DNA from: Hydrangea macrophylla
Taxonomy: Eukaryota; Streptophyta; Magnoliopsida; Cornales; Hydrangeaceae
Length of the DNA: 64,000 nt
Assembly (NCBI GenBank): GCA_033977485.1
Contig: CM066991.1
Location: 30,191,850-30,255,849, forward strand
Direction of reading: 5' to 3'
Under the pieces are notes generated by a model. It was given only the letters and a program-made list of their open reading frames with translations, ran no database searches and was not told where the DNA came from. Positions 33,079 to 45,200 of this stretch are shown here, piece by piece. Within the stretch, counting starts at the first letter, position 1. Every line of letters starts with the position of its first letter. The translations under genes were made by a program, and so were the position numbers.

Positions 33079-35376
33079 CTAAGCCTGATCCAGATACTCA
33101 AGCTCCCTCTCGGTGTTCTCCTTATCGGGGTGCCACTTACTCGCCTCAGTGGCCATCCCCGTCAGGGCCTCCACATACTCCTGCGTAGTACGCCTGACAT
33201 CAAGGATGGCCTTCTCGGATAGAGCAAGGCCAGTATCGGTGTTCTTCTGGTCAGTGTTGATTTTGGCCAACTCGATCTCAAGTCGGGCCTTCTCCAGTAA
33301 AAGACGCTCCTTTATGGCCTTGGAAGCTTCATACTGTTGCTTGTAGACCCCTAGATTATCGACGTGTGCTTTGCGCACCCTCAATTTTTCCTCAATCTCG
33401 GACACTCGTTTGGTGGCAGCACGATGTCTATTTAGATAATCTGGGAGTCTCACTTGCAAATCCCTGAGATGGGCCTTCATCTCGTTAGTTATATCCAAGC
33501 AAGAAAGCAACAGACCCATAGCCGAGTAGAACTCATCAAAGTCTGGAAGTTGGGAGAGTTTACGTTGGACCGTAGTTCTAAACCACTCCTCAGCCAATTG
33601 ATACTCAGCAGCGGAAGGATCAGCACTGGCTTGGGCCACCATAGGTTTGGTCTGAAGGAGCTTCTCGGGGTTCAAAAGAGCAAAGAAGGCCTCGACCGAT
33701 GAGACCGAGGTGAAATCGGGAATGGGGAGAGAACTGGAAACCTGTAAGGAAGAATTCAATAAGCATAAGGGTGAAAAAAATTTAGGAATAGCAAAGAAAG
33801 AAGCCAAGTTACCTGAACAGGAGGGGAGCTAGATACGACCGATGGGACTGGTGGAATGGCAGGGTCATTCACTAGTACAGGTGGAGAGGCTGATGTCTCA
33901 GTTTAAGAGAAACCAGTAGATGGAGGCTCCTCGGTAATGTCCTTGTCGACTGAAATGTCTGCGTCAATAGGAATCTCAGAGTCACCCAAATCAATGGGAT
34001 CGTGGTGAGATGACCCCAAAGGCCCCTCATCCCCAGTTTTCTTAGAGGAGTCACCGGTGGCAACTTTGTCAGTGCTCGGCGTCAGGACAGCGGCCGCATC
34101 CTTAAGGACGGCCTGCCTGGCTTCATCCAGTCCTCTCAGCTACTGAAGCTCGGCCATTAACTACTCATAGGTCATCTATGGAGCGGCATCGGTTGGAGCG
34201 ACTGGGGATAAGGATGAAGTAGGAGGCTTGAGAGGAGATTTGCGAGGAGGCGGCATCTATGCCCGAGAAGATGGAGGCTTCATTGGCGCCTGTCTGGTCT
34301 TCTTGGAAGCACCACTACTGACCCCCTATTCAAGGTAAAAGAGAGATCAGCCTCATGCTTATAGATAGAAAGAAATAATAGTAATAAACCAAAAGGAAAA
34401 TCAATACCATGCCCGATTTGAGGGTGGTTGTGGTTACATTGCGGCGTTGACGAGTTGAGAGAGGGACATCTTTGTCCGACTCTATATCGGTCACTCCGGA
34501 GGGAGTTTCTCTTGGAAGTCCTCTGAACAAGAATTATAAATAAAATCAGGTAGAGATGTGGAAGGTAGATAGAAATATAAATAAGGAAATACCTAAAACT
34601 AGTGCCCCAGATTTTACAACCTAGATGGCCAAATCATGCAGCCTGGTATAAGTGACTCTTTTCCAAGGTTCCATCATTGATGATGATTGCCGATTCATCG
34701 ACATGGCAATGGAAAAATCGGCCTCGGGTAGCGGAGGAGGCCGACACTCAAAAGGTTTGAGAAATTGTTCAAAAGAAATGATGGATGAATAATCAACCGT
34801 CTGCAGATACTTTCTATACGCTCTTGTTATTTTCTCCTTGTGTTCCTGTTCAAGCATCCTCAAGTGCCACTTCACATCAGACTTCATGACCTCGGGCTGT
34901 CTAGGCTCGAATTTGAATTTAAAAAACTTTTCAAAGGCAAGAATTGCTTGATAGGCGGTTTTACCTTTGGTTGCTTGGGCTTTCCTTTTCATACCTGCAA
35001 CCTGAACCAAAGAGGGGTTAGTGGAACGAGAAGGTTTCTCGCTGACAGGAGGAGAAACACGTTTAAGTATAGAAAAAAGGGGCTCGGAACGCAAGCCCGA
35101 TAGTATTTTGGACCACCAAGTTTCAAACTCGGTGGATGTTGAAGGAAGCTCTTTAAAAGGGAAAAACTCCAGTCCTGCTCGGGCAGTTCTGCTGAAGGAT
35201 CAGCACTTCTCGACCTTGGCCTAATCAGAAAGAAGAGACCACCCAGACATGGAATGGTTAAAGGTTCGGAAAGGGGGAATCGGGATGAGTTGCTTTAGCC
35301 CGAACTATCGGGCCAAAGCCGGAGCATTATAATACTCCACCCCACACTTGTTATTATGTTGAGGTAAAACAGGGAT
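33079..35376 (-). pseudogene. Antisense spliced gene of Tat element 2, 3' part (coiled coil)
   Basis: The last exon (33750-33079) follows TTCCTTACAG and is open: VSSSLPIPDFTSVSSVEAFF, then FRTTVQRKLSQLPDFDEFYS, ending in a long Lys/Glu/Leu coiled coil with RVSEIEEKLRVRKAHVDNL. Upstream an exon with linker sequence ends at GTTCAG/GTAACT (about 33813), and another ends at GGCATG/GTATTG (about 34407). Still further upstream, 35094-34621 reads LAFEKFFKFKFEPRQPEV. Near the insertion point GVEYYNAPALAR and FGLKQLIPIPPF resemble the C-terminal part of plant-mobile-domain proteins. Several stops are present. The gene continues at 56028 beyond element 3. Confidence 0.65.
35372..35376. other. Target site duplication of Tat element 3, left
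   Basis: GGGAT directly before TGTAGACACC at 35377. The same five bases follow the 3' LTR at 56023-56027. Confidence 0.95.
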
Positions 35377-36242
35377 TGTAGACACCCCATTTTGTCGGCT
35401 ATCGGATTTAGGAGACCCATAGCTTGGTGGTTCACAATGATCGCAAAAGACTCGAAAGGACTCTCGGAAGTCAGCTCCATCTCTCAGAATGCTCAGGATG
35501 ACCAAAATGCCCCTAAAAGCCCGAAAACTCCCAGATTTGGTCCCAAAGTTCTGAAAACATACTATGTCGTAAGAAAAGCGATAAAAAGAGTTTTAAAGAG
35601 AAATCAGATAAAATCGTCGGCTCCCAGAGACCCCCGGAAGTCCCGGAAGTTCCCGGAAAGTCCCCGTTGACCGGTTTGACCAAGGTTTGACCAGGTTTTA
35701 CCAAGGTTTGACCAAGTTTGACCGAAATCGTCCGAATTCACCAAAATCATTTTAAATCACAGGAAAAGTGTTAAAACAAGTTCCAAAAGAAAATCGAGCG
35801 AAAACACCAGCTCCCGGGAACTCCCGGAGGTTTCTAAAACTTCCCGGGAATCCCAGGTTTGACCAGTTTGACCAGAATTTGACTTTGGAACCGGGGTGCC
35901 GAAACAATTTTTAAATATTTTTCATGGATACTAGAGGTCAATAGCTTTCCAACGGTATATCGCACATAATTTCTGGATTTAAAACGAATTTATTATGAAT
36001 TTCCAAAGGCGAAAAAGGCGATCAAATCGGCTTTTATCGCGAATACCGCAAAACTTTTCAAAGTGACCTATCCCCGAACTATTTTTTATGTAAAGTAGAC
36101 TCCATTACCTTTCCAACGGTATATCACAACCTCAATTTGGAGTTCATACGCATTTTCTGTGAATTTCGGACGAAATAGGGCCTTTTCGCGAATACCGGAA
36201 CATCAGGGGGCCTAAACAGCATTATCCAGACGAAGGGAGGAG

Positions 36243-36305
36243 CAGTGCTGCCGCGGCACTGGCCCACTGCCGCCGCGGCAGTGGCCCAGTGCCACCGCGG
36301 CACTC
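36243..36305. repeat. GC-rich palindrome array in the 5' LTR of element 3
   Basis: Three near-palindromes of the type AGTGCCGCCGCGGCACT (7-bp arms, 3-base centre) start at about 36243, 36264 and 36287, so the pitch is 21-23 bases. The array lies about 145 bases upstream of the TATA box. The 3' LTR keeps only two units (53613-53652). Confidence 0.85.
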
Positions 36306-36447
36306 TCCCCCAGAACAGTGAGTTTTTGTAATTATTTTTGTGGTCCCATTTTGATTAATTAAAAGCCAAAACGACATAGTTTTATGATTTCAGATGTTTG
36401 GAGCCAATGGGAACACTTTTAAAACCCCAAAACCACCCCAAGTTGGC

Positions 36448-36457
36448 CTATATAAAC
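36448..36457 (+). promoter_or_regulatory. TATA box of element 3 LTR
   Basis: CTATATAAAC, preceded by AAGTTGGC and followed by ACCCCATTACTCC. The same box is at 53796-53805 in the 3' LTR. Confidence 0.7.
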
Positions 36458-38677
36458 ACCCCATTACTCCTCATTTTAGGGGAGTCAAATGTGAGTTTTG
36501 AAAAGTTTGGGAGAGAAAGTTGTAGAGATAAGGTTAGAGTAGAGAGAAAAAGAAGCATTCCTCTTTGATTTTCAAAACAAAAGTGAGTTCTAACTTTGTT
36601 TTTTACTTCATTACTTCCATTTATTTCAACATTCAATACTTCCAACCACCATTTTAGTGAGCATTCAAGAGAGTGGAAGCTTCTTCCATGTCTAAGTGTC
36701 ATCACATATGAGTGAAACACCAACCTACAAGTTCATGCTTCATGAATATCATATGTTGATCATCATCTATTTGCTTGTTTATTTATTGTTTATCTCTTCT
36801 TATCCCATTTCTTTTTGTTTTCTTTTATTTACTTACTAGTTCATCATCATCTAAGTGATGACATGAAGTTTGGGGTGAGTGAATCCTTATGGATAGTAGC
36901 TCTTGACCTCAAAAACATGTTTGATAGATGATGATCATAACCTCAATACTTCCAAGGTATTCTTGGAATGTATTGAAGTTATGCTCTAAAAATAAAATAA
37001 ACCTCTCCAACAATCTTGGAGATTCTTAATGATGAGTTTGATGTTGGTATTCTAAGTGGTCATAATCCTTATTGAGTGTTGAAAATGTGCTTTCAAAACA
37101 TCCATTTCAAAACCCCTCTCAAACCCTCTCATTTGGTTTCAAGAAACAAAACTTTATTTTCTAAAATCTCCAAAACAATGACCCAAAACAGTGAGCTGTT
37201 CAGATTCAAAGATTTGTTTTGAATTAAATACTCAAGTTATGATGATGAAACCACTTGGAAAACCTTCCTAATACATCATAGTTTGTCCCTAATTTCTCTC
37301 ATCAATTATTGAAATGTAAAAGTATTTGTTTTGGATGTGAGAAGTTCATATTCATAATCTGCCTCTGTTCTCACAGAATGTTTATCTAACTTCTTGCACT
37401 TATTCTGGACATTTTCATCACTGTACATATATCTTTTCTATTTTTTTTATAAAACTTGGGTGTCTTAGGAAACCTTTGGTATATAATGGGTCATTATAAA
37501 CCTTTTCTTTGATTTATGAAAAATCATACAAAATCAGTCAACAGTGCAGTTTTTGTTTCTGAGTCATGTGTACATTCTGATTTCTTTCTTTTAATCTGTG
37601 ATAGCTATTGATGTTTGGCTTTTTGGGTTATTTTCTAGACACAATAAGAAGGATCTCAGATTTTTCTCACATTTTTTCTAGGCACATTTGACCTCCCATT
37701 ATAATGTTGCAAAGTGCCATATGCAGTCTGTCCACTATTCACAGCAAGCACCTTTCAACTTTTATTCTTTGATTTGATGCTCATATGCATTCCAAATTAG
37801 CTCACATCTTAGGAAGTAGTTCATACTACATTTGTATATATCCCATGTTGATTTAATCCATTCATTCATGCACATTTTAGACTACTAAGTCATTTTAGAA
37901 ATCCATGAACACAAAACACACTACAACCTTTGCACATTTTTAGGTTCATACAATACATTCATGCAAGATTTGGGGTTTTTGTAACTCTTAATCTAAGAAG
38001 ATTATAAGGAATGAACTTGATCACACGTTCATGCTTCCCCTCGATCTAATCATCCTTTCTCATCCGTCCCGGGGATTGAGAGATCTTCTTTTCTCAAAGA
38101 ATAACATGCATCATACTAGCTTGCTAAGCATATTTTCGTTTCTTTTTACTTGTTTCAAGAACAAATTCATGTCCCCTTTAGATTAGGAAGTCTTGAATAT
38201 TTGATACATGATTAGACGATTTTTCCTAGGTTTATTTGTGTGATCTTTCACCTCACATTGCATGATATTTGATTTAGATCTTATGAATGATATCTTATCT
38301 TTTGATCTTCCATTTTCAAGTTTCTTATGTGATGTAATATACTATCATAGTATTATTTGTCGAACTAAACATAGTATAAGATGATTATTTGGATGCTAAT
38401 TGAGGCCCGTCGAAAGACGGGGCGAGTAGAGGGTGTTTTAGTCGCGACAAAGGCTCCTTCCTCTCTCGTACCAAAACCCCGAACCAAGTTCTTTGGTTAT
38501 GAAGGGCCGGTGCCCTTATCCGCTTGGGTGAGTCAAAATTAGGTTTCTTGGTTCCTTAAAGAACAAGTGGCGACTCTGTATCTGTTTTCAACAGACCTTT
38601 CGTTTTCTTTCCTTTTCAAATCAATTTCAAAACAATCTCGAACGAGAGAAGTGGTCCGAAGCCCGGTATCCACAATC

Positions 38678-38695
38678 TGGCGACTCTGCTGGGGA
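38678..38695 (+). other. Primer binding site, tRNA-Arg type
   Basis: TGGCGACTCTGCTGGGGA begins three bases after the LTR end. It is complementary to the 3' end of plant tRNA-Arg(ACG) except for one position that can form a G-U pair. This is the usual primer of Ogre/Tat elements. Confidence 0.8.
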
Positions 38696-40008
38696 TTTTT
38701 ATTTTAAAACAAAATAATACAGAGGTTTGACTCATAAGAAGCATCCTTAAAATCATCTTTTTACTGTGTTTGGTTCACCGCATTGCACTCTTGCATCCCC
38801 CCTCTTCGACTGTGTCTGAAACGCGGCGCTGACATTGTTCAGGTCTTGCTGTGCCAGGGCACAAGTCACCGTTGATACTGTACCTTCCAAGGTATATCAA
38901 AAAGAGTAAAAACCTCCGTACTGTCTCTCTGACGGTATATTGGAACTCTCGTCAACGGACCCTCTTTGACTAAACCCGGCCTTTGCATATAGATTCCTGT
39001 AGAACCTTTCATAGGACTGTTCATTTATCTTTTCAGATAGGACAAAATGATATAACTGCTGTATGCCCTGACGGGATTACCTGCGCGGTGTAGACGCTTA
39101 TGTGGCGTAGAACAGAACCTCTTTCTTATGATTCCCAAGGCAATCACTCACATGTAACCACATTGGGTTGACCTGCCTAGGCACCATGACAAGAATGTCT
39201 GCCCCACGTTCACAAAGATATACACCGCAAACCTTGTTTGTCGGTCTTGAGACATAGGAGTATGAAAACCTGCTAGAAAGTATGATCGCTATCACCGTAC
39301 TTACCAGTTTCTCCCGGAAACTCTGTCCAGATATCCCAGATATAACCGTACTCTGCCCAGATATCCCAGATATAACCGTACTTACCAGTTTCTCCCAGAA
39401 ACTCTGCCCAAATATCCCAGATATAGCCATACTTGCCAGTTTCTCCCGGAAACCGTACTTACCAGTTTCTCCCAGAAACTCTGCCCAAATATCCCAGATA
39501 TAGCCATACTTGCCAGTTTCTCCCGGAAACTCTACTTACCAGTTTCTCCCAGAAACTCTGTCCAGATGTCCCAGATATAACCATACTTACCAGTTTCTCC
39601 GAGAAACCCTGCTCAAATTTCCCAGAAATACCAGAAACTGTATCCCAGTCAACCAGAAACGTCTGAAAATCCCTGTTATCCCTTGGTGATCGTACTGGAA
39701 AGTAAGATTGGCACACTCTGTATGGCTAGGGCCTTATGTAGATTAGGGCTCACATCCGCATGCCTGTCTCATTTGCATACACCATTCCCATCAATCTGCA
39801 CGCACTGTTTCGATCATTCTTACACAAGTCGGTCCACGTCACTGTCTTTGTCTGTCTAAAAGTCGTCACTGTCAGGATCTGATACACCCCTTCTCTCAAA
39901 ATCTGTCAGGTCAGTATAGATTCCCAAGGTCAGCAGCCGGAATCCTCGTTGTGGACCAGGAGTTCGAATAATCGTTTAGTCAGAATCGGTACGACAGCCC
40001 GCTTCAAC
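38696..40008 (+). other. Leader of element 3
   Basis: A 1.3-kb untranslated region between the primer site and gag. No ORF is convincing. It holds the hairpin tandem repeat 39305-39650. Confidence 0.6.
39305..39650. repeat. Modular tandem repeat of small hairpins in the leader
   Basis: CAGTTTCTCC starts at 39305, 39386, 39437, 39463, 39514, 39540 and 39591, so the spacings are 81, 51, 26, 51, 26 and 51. Most copies contain AGTTTC-TCCCG/A-GAAACT, a perfect 6-bp stem with a 5-base loop; one copy (39437) lacks the final CT and one (39591) has a changed loop. The 51-base unit also has two CCCAGATAT-like parts that the 26-base unit lacks. Confidence 0.85.
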
Positions 40009-42255
40009 ATGAATAGAGAAGAATTGGAAAACAAGGTCACCGAGTTGGGAGCGACTATAAGCCAACAATCCGACAGTCTAGCCCAAGTCCTGAAATTCAT
40101 GGAAGAACTAAAGCAGCAACAGCCACAACCCCCGCCCGAGTTTCCGCCACCAAGGTTTGAACCTCCTCTACATGAGAATAATGGGGAGGAAAACTGGTTC
40201 CAAGGGGTCCCACCGCTCACATATGAAAAGAAGCTCCAGGAAAAGATGGACAAGGTCGACAAACTAGAGAGCGTGCTGAGAAAAAGCAAGGGAATCGATG
40301 ATTACATGCTAGATCTGGAAGGCCTCTTTGAGCCTGTCAAGTTGAAACTGCCGGAGAACTTCAAAATGCCTGCCATCGATCGTTTTGATGGGACTGGGAA
40401 CCCGAAAAGCCACGTGAAGCTATGTATGAGTATCTTCCAATCCATGGGTTGCACCCACGAGCACATCGCAATGCTGTTCCCACAAACTCTGGCAAAATCT
40501 GCACTATCGTGGTTCCTAACCTTGGAAGCCTCCAAGACCCGGGCCTGGGAAGATATCGTTCGAGTTTTTGTCGATCATTACTCTTACAACCAGGAGCTGG
40601 ATGTCACTATCAGGGATTTGGAAACAACCCGACAAAGCAACAATGAATCCTTCGCTGCGTTTCTGAGCAGGTGGAGGAACAAGGTAGCTCAAATGACCCA
40701 CCGGCCGATTGAAAAGGAACAAGTAAGGATGCTCATCCGGAATCTACAGCCACTTTACCATGAGAAGTTATTCTACCAGTCCATCTCCACATTTGAAGAG
40801 TTGTTTGAGGTCGGAACCCGAATCGAAGATGCTATCAGGGAAGGGAAGATCAAAAAGGAAGACCCTCCGAGTCAGCCAAGAAGGCCCAACTACTCTCGGA
40901 ATCCTCCGGACGTCAATGCCCTTAGCAGCCAACCCATGGCATACCCTCCAAGACCATACCAACCCTCCAACCAGGCAAATCCCTCCAGCCGCCCTTTCCA
41001 GAAAAAGCCCCCTCGCAATTTTGCCAAGCTAGAAATCTCCCTCTCCTCAGCCTTGGACCGCCTCCTCAAAAAGGGCCATCTCCAACTACTCCAGTCTCGA
41101 AATACCCCACCCCCGCGTAACTGCGATATGTCCAAACGATGCGCCTACCACCAAGCCCCCGGCCATAACACCGATGACTGCATGCGCCTTCGCCATGACA
41201 TCCAAGACCTTATTGATCAGAATATCATCGAGCCGCCCCCAAAGCAGCCCCATATCACCCAAAATCCCCTACCAAACCACCAAAATGTTAACCTCATCGA
41301 GTCCAACCCTATACCCTTCAACCGTGCCGCTTATATCACCCCCCTAGGACAACCCTTACCCCTTATTGACATCCCGAATTCTGAGGGAATTCATCTGATC
41401 GGAGGGGAGAATGACGAATGGCAGCAGCAACTTAACGATGAGCAAGATTTGTTCTTCCTAGAAGAGCATGACCTAGGGGTGGTAGACCTCAAATGGTATG
41501 ATCCTAACAACGAGAGTGATGCTTCCATCTGGATCGAGCCAGAAAAGCCCTTTGTGGGAACGGATTGTGATTGGTTCAAGAAGGATGGGACTGTAGAAGG
41601 GCCTACTCCTGCCGAGATTGATCATCTGACCAGGTCAGGCCGTCATTATCAGCCTCCACAGCCTGCCACCGATGCAACCGAGAAAGGTCCAGTCAAGGAC
41701 AAGGGGAAGGGTAAGATGGATGAGATCATCGAAGAAGATAATGAGTTGATAAAGCAGCTAAAGAAAACCCAAGCACATCTCTCAATGTGGGATATCATGG
41801 TGACCTCTTACAAGCATAGGCAAGCCGTGTTGAATGCCTTGGCTGGAATTGAAGTCCCTATTGATGCCGCACCGGAGGACATGATAGCTTTCTTGGGCGC
41901 ACTTGCCCCCGACCCGATCATTACGTTTTCTGATGAAGACTTACCACCGGAAGGGTCCGCACATAACAAAGCATTATACATCACTGTTGGATGTAAGGGG
42001 CAACAGGTACCGTTTTGTCTGGTCGATACAGGCTCTGCTTTGAATGTTTGTGCCCTAAGGACTGCCACTGCTTTGGGGGTTAATATCCTTGACATCACGC
42101 CATCCGTCCAATCTGTGAGGGCCTATGATAATACCAGGAGGAATGTAATGGGGACTGTCTCTCTACAAATCCGGGTAGGGTCTTTGGCGAGTACTGAGAT
42201 CTTTCAAGTCATGGACATACCTGCCTCGTTCAATCTGCTGATTGGAAGGCCCTGA
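40009..42255 (+). CDS. gag-protease of Tat element 3
   Basis: The first ATG is at 40009 (MNREELENKVTELGATISQQ). The frame is also open upstream to 39949 without an ATG. A coiled-coil N-terminus is followed by the gag core FKMPAIDRFDGTGNPKSHVK, then MLFPQTLAKSALSWFLTLEA and FVDHYSYNQELDVTIRDLE. A zinc-binding motif CAYHQAPGHNTDDC lies near 41141-41182. The retropepsin motif FCLVDTGSALNVC (DTG at 42025-42033) comes before LLIGRP. A TGA at 42253-42255 then interrupts the frame. The same phase continues for another 1422 codons as pol, so this is one polyprotein with a single break. The protein is 748 residues long to the stop. Gag forms particles; the protease would cut the polyprotein. Confidence 0.9.
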   Translation: MNREELENKVTELGATISQQSDSLAQVLKFMEELKQQQPQPPPEFPPPRFEPPLHENNGEENWFQGVPPLTYEKKLQEKMDKVDKLESVLRKSKGIDDYMLDLEGLFEPVKLKLPENFKMPAIDRFDGTGNPKSHVKLCMSIFQSMGCTHEHIAMLFPQTLAKSALSWFLTLEASKTRAWEDIVRVFVDHYSYNQELDVTIRDLETTRQSNNESFAAFLSRWRNKVAQMTHRPIEKEQVRMLIRNLQPLYHEKLFYQSISTFEELFEVGTRIEDAIREGKIKKEDPPSQPRRPNYSRNPPDVNALSSQPMAYPPRPYQPSNQANPSSRPFQKKPPRNFAKLEISLSSALDRLLKKGHLQLLQSRNTPPPRNCDMSKRCAYHQAPGHNTDDCMRLRHDIQDLIDQNIIEPPPKQPHITQNPLPNHQNVNLIESNPIPFNRAAYITPLGQPLPLIDIPNSEGIHLIGGENDEWQQQLNDEQDLFFLEEHDLGVVDLKWYDPNNESDASIWIEPEKPFVGTDCDWFKKDGTVEGPTPAEIDHLTRSGRHYQPPQPATDATEKGPVKDKGKGKMDEIIEEDNELIKQLKKTQAHLSMWDIMVTSYKHRQAVLNALAGIEVPIDAAPEDMIAFLGALAPDPIITFSDEDLPPEGSAHNKALYITVGCKGQQVPFCLVDTGSALNVCALRTATALGVNILDITPSVQSVRAYDNTRRNVMGTVSLQIRVGSLASTEIFQVMDIPASFNLLIGRP

Positions 42256-45200
42256 CTTCATGCCAACAAAGCTGTATCATCCACTGTGCATCAAATGATC
42301 AAGTACATTCATGAGAAGGAAGTAAAAATCATCCTCGGTAATAGTTGGGGTAACGAAGCTTTCCCAAACTACGCTCCCATTTTCGAAGTCCAAATACCTG
42401 AGCTGGAAGAAGGAGAAATCGGAGGATTCTTCATGGAAGAAGTCCATGTGATCAACGATGAAGATCGATTCCCTGAGGTCCACTCTGCAGTTGTCAACAT
42501 TGTTCGCAAGATGAACTACTTCCCCGGGATGGGATTGGGTAGACGCCAGCAAGGAATTCGGGAGTTCCCACAGATCAAAGGGCAACAAGGCACTTTCGGA
42601 TTGGGGTACAAGCCCACTAAAGAAGACGTTGAGCTACAGAGGCCATGGAAGAAAAGGGTGAAGGGTCTCCCCCCATACCGCAAGACTTTGAACGGGCAGT
42701 TCATCAAAGAAGGAGATGATTTCCCTTACTTCGGGTTTCCCGAACCTTGGATCCATCAAACCACTGGGAAGAGGCACCCCGGGCTCGAAATCTTCGCTGA
42801 CTGCAAAAGGCCCCCATATCAAGACCCGTTCTACCCCGAAGAAGTTGGAAAGACCCCAGAGGAAGACTGGTTAAAATACCTTGACACTGAGGCGATCAAG
42901 AAGATGTGGGAAGAATCCGCTGAAGAGGAAGAGAAGAAGAGGGCCAAGAGCCAAGATGATCAGATCAAGCCTGCTGAGGAGGGTCTGAGCAACCAGGCTG
43001 TAGAGTCATCTGTCTGTGTCTCCCAATCCCCTATCCCCCCAAAGTCTGTACTACCAGTTATCGAGTCTGTACTGGAGTCGGCTGCTGTAAGCCCACCACT
43101 ATCCAATGTAATCACTCCACCTGTCATGAATGAAATGAAAGACGATTCTGCTTACTCCTCTATGTCTGACACTTGTGAATGCACAGATCCCTCCGAGGAT
43201 CTCCCAATCAAACTAAAGCAACTAATTGAAAAACCACCTGCTTATGAAATAATCGAAGATACTTTATCAGTTAACCTAGGTGAAATAGATAATCCACAGA
43301 TTGTGCAAATTGGCTCAACCCTTAATAAAGAAGAAAAAGAAAAATTAACCCTCTTGCTAATAGAATTCAAAGATGTTTTTGCTTGGTCTTACGAAGACAT
43401 GCCTGGGGTCGATCCCGACATCGTCCAACATCATATTCCTCTCCTCCCCAATTCTAAACCTGTCAAACAGAAACTGAGGCGCATGAGACCGGAATGGGCA
43501 CTCAAAGTTAAAGAAGAGGTGGAAAAACAGTTCAAGGCAGGGTTCATCATTGTCACCGAATACCCGGAATGGGTTGCCAATATCGTACCAGTCCCGAAGA
43601 AGGATGGAAAAGTTCGCGTGTGCGTTGACTTCCGTGATCTAAACAAAGCCAGTCCCAAGGATGACTTTCCACTTCCCCACATTGACGTCTTGGTGGATAA
43701 CACCGCAGGGCATGAGCTACTTTCATTCATGGATGGTTTCTCAGGATATAATCAGATTCTAATGGCACCAGAAGATCGGGAAAAGACGACATTCACCACC
43801 CCTTGGGGAACCTACTGTTATAGAGTAATGCCCTTCGGACTCAAGAACGCGGGGGCGACTTACCAAAGAGCTGCCACCACTCTGCTGCATGATATGATTC
43901 ATAAGGAGGTAGAAGTGTACGTAGACGACATGATTGTGAAATCCAAGGACAGAGAAGGTCACCTGGTAGCGCTGGAAAAGTTCTTCGAAAGGTTGTGCAA
44001 ATACAAGATGAGGTTGAATCCAAAGAAATGCACTTTCGGTGTGACTTCCGGCAAACTCCTGGGTTTTCTCATCACGCAAAGGGGGATAGAGGTGGATCCT
44101 TCCAAGATCAAGGCAGTCCTAGAAATGATACCACCACGGAATGAAAAGGAAGTAAGGGGGTTCCTCGGAAGAATCCAATTCATCAGCCGTTTCATCTCCA
44201 AGCTCACAACCACGTGCGATCCTCTGTTCCGATTGTTGAGAAAAGGGGAGAAGTTCCAATGGGATGACCAATGCCAAGCCACTTTCAACAAAATAAAAGC
44301 CTACCTTCAGAACCCGCCTGTCCTTTCACCACCCATTCCTCATAAGCCCTTATTCCTTTACCTGTCTGTCTCCGAAAATGCCATGGGTTGCATGCTAGCC
44401 CAAGAAGGAAAAGAAAGCCACTCCGAAAAAGCCATATACTACCTTAGCAAGAGGATGACTGGGTATGAGCTCAACTACTCTACCCTTGAAAAAACATGTT
44501 GGGCCTTGGTTTGGTGTACTCGCCGACTGAGGCACTACATGCTGGCCTTCCCAGTTGTGCTCATATCCCGCATGGATCCTCTAAAATACCTCCTTGAAAA
44601 ACCCGCCCTGACCGGTCGCATATCCCGTTGGTTACTTCTACTATCCGAATTCGATATCAAGTATGTTACAAGCAAGTCAGTAAAAGGGAGGACTGTAGCT
44701 GAGCATCTCGCAGAGCATGCCGTTGACTCCGAAGAAAGTGGGGACTTTCCGTTTCCGGCCGAGAATATCATGGAAATCAAGGAAGAACAGTGGAAGTTGT
44801 ACTTTGACGGAGCGGCCAACATGAAAGGATACGGAGTAGGGATGATTCTCGTATCACCAAGCGGGGATCATACTCCATTAGCGGTCAAGCTCAACTATAA
44901 CTCCACCAACAACACCGCCGAATATGAAGCGTGCATTCTGGGGATGGAAGCAGCCTTAGAACTGAGGGTTCAGAAGTTAGACGTCTTCGGGGACTCAAAC
45001 CTCATCATATCGCAAGCCAGAGGGGAATGGAAAGTAAAAGAAGAAAGGTTGAAGCCCTACCATGATCATCTTGACCAACTCAAAAGGCAATTCAAGAGTG
45101 TCACATTCCTCTACTTGCCCAGGGAAGAGAACCAGTTGGCAGATTCATTGGCTACCTTAGCCTCCATGATCAAGATTCCTGTGGGGGTCAAGATGATGCC

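Larger units (their letters stand above)
35377..38674 (+). repeat. 5' LTR of Tat element 3 (3298 bp)
   Basis: It starts TGTAGACACC and ends GGTATCCACA. It carries a run of GGTTTGACCA repeats (35677-35730), a GC-rich palindrome array (36243-36305), a TATA box (36448-36457) and a long AT-rich U5/R part. Compared with the 3' LTR it has one fewer 10-bp GGTTTGACCA unit and one more 22-bp palindrome unit. Confidence 0.95.

Noticed and set aside
36448..36723. Minus-strand ORF inside the element 3 LTRs (also at 53796-54071)
   Set aside because: It lies in LTR DNA across the TATA box, has no motif, and is present twice only because the LTR is duplicated.
39282..39716. Repetitive short ORFs on both strands in the leader of element 3
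   Set aside because: They are translations of the 51/26-bp hairpin repeat and carry no domain.
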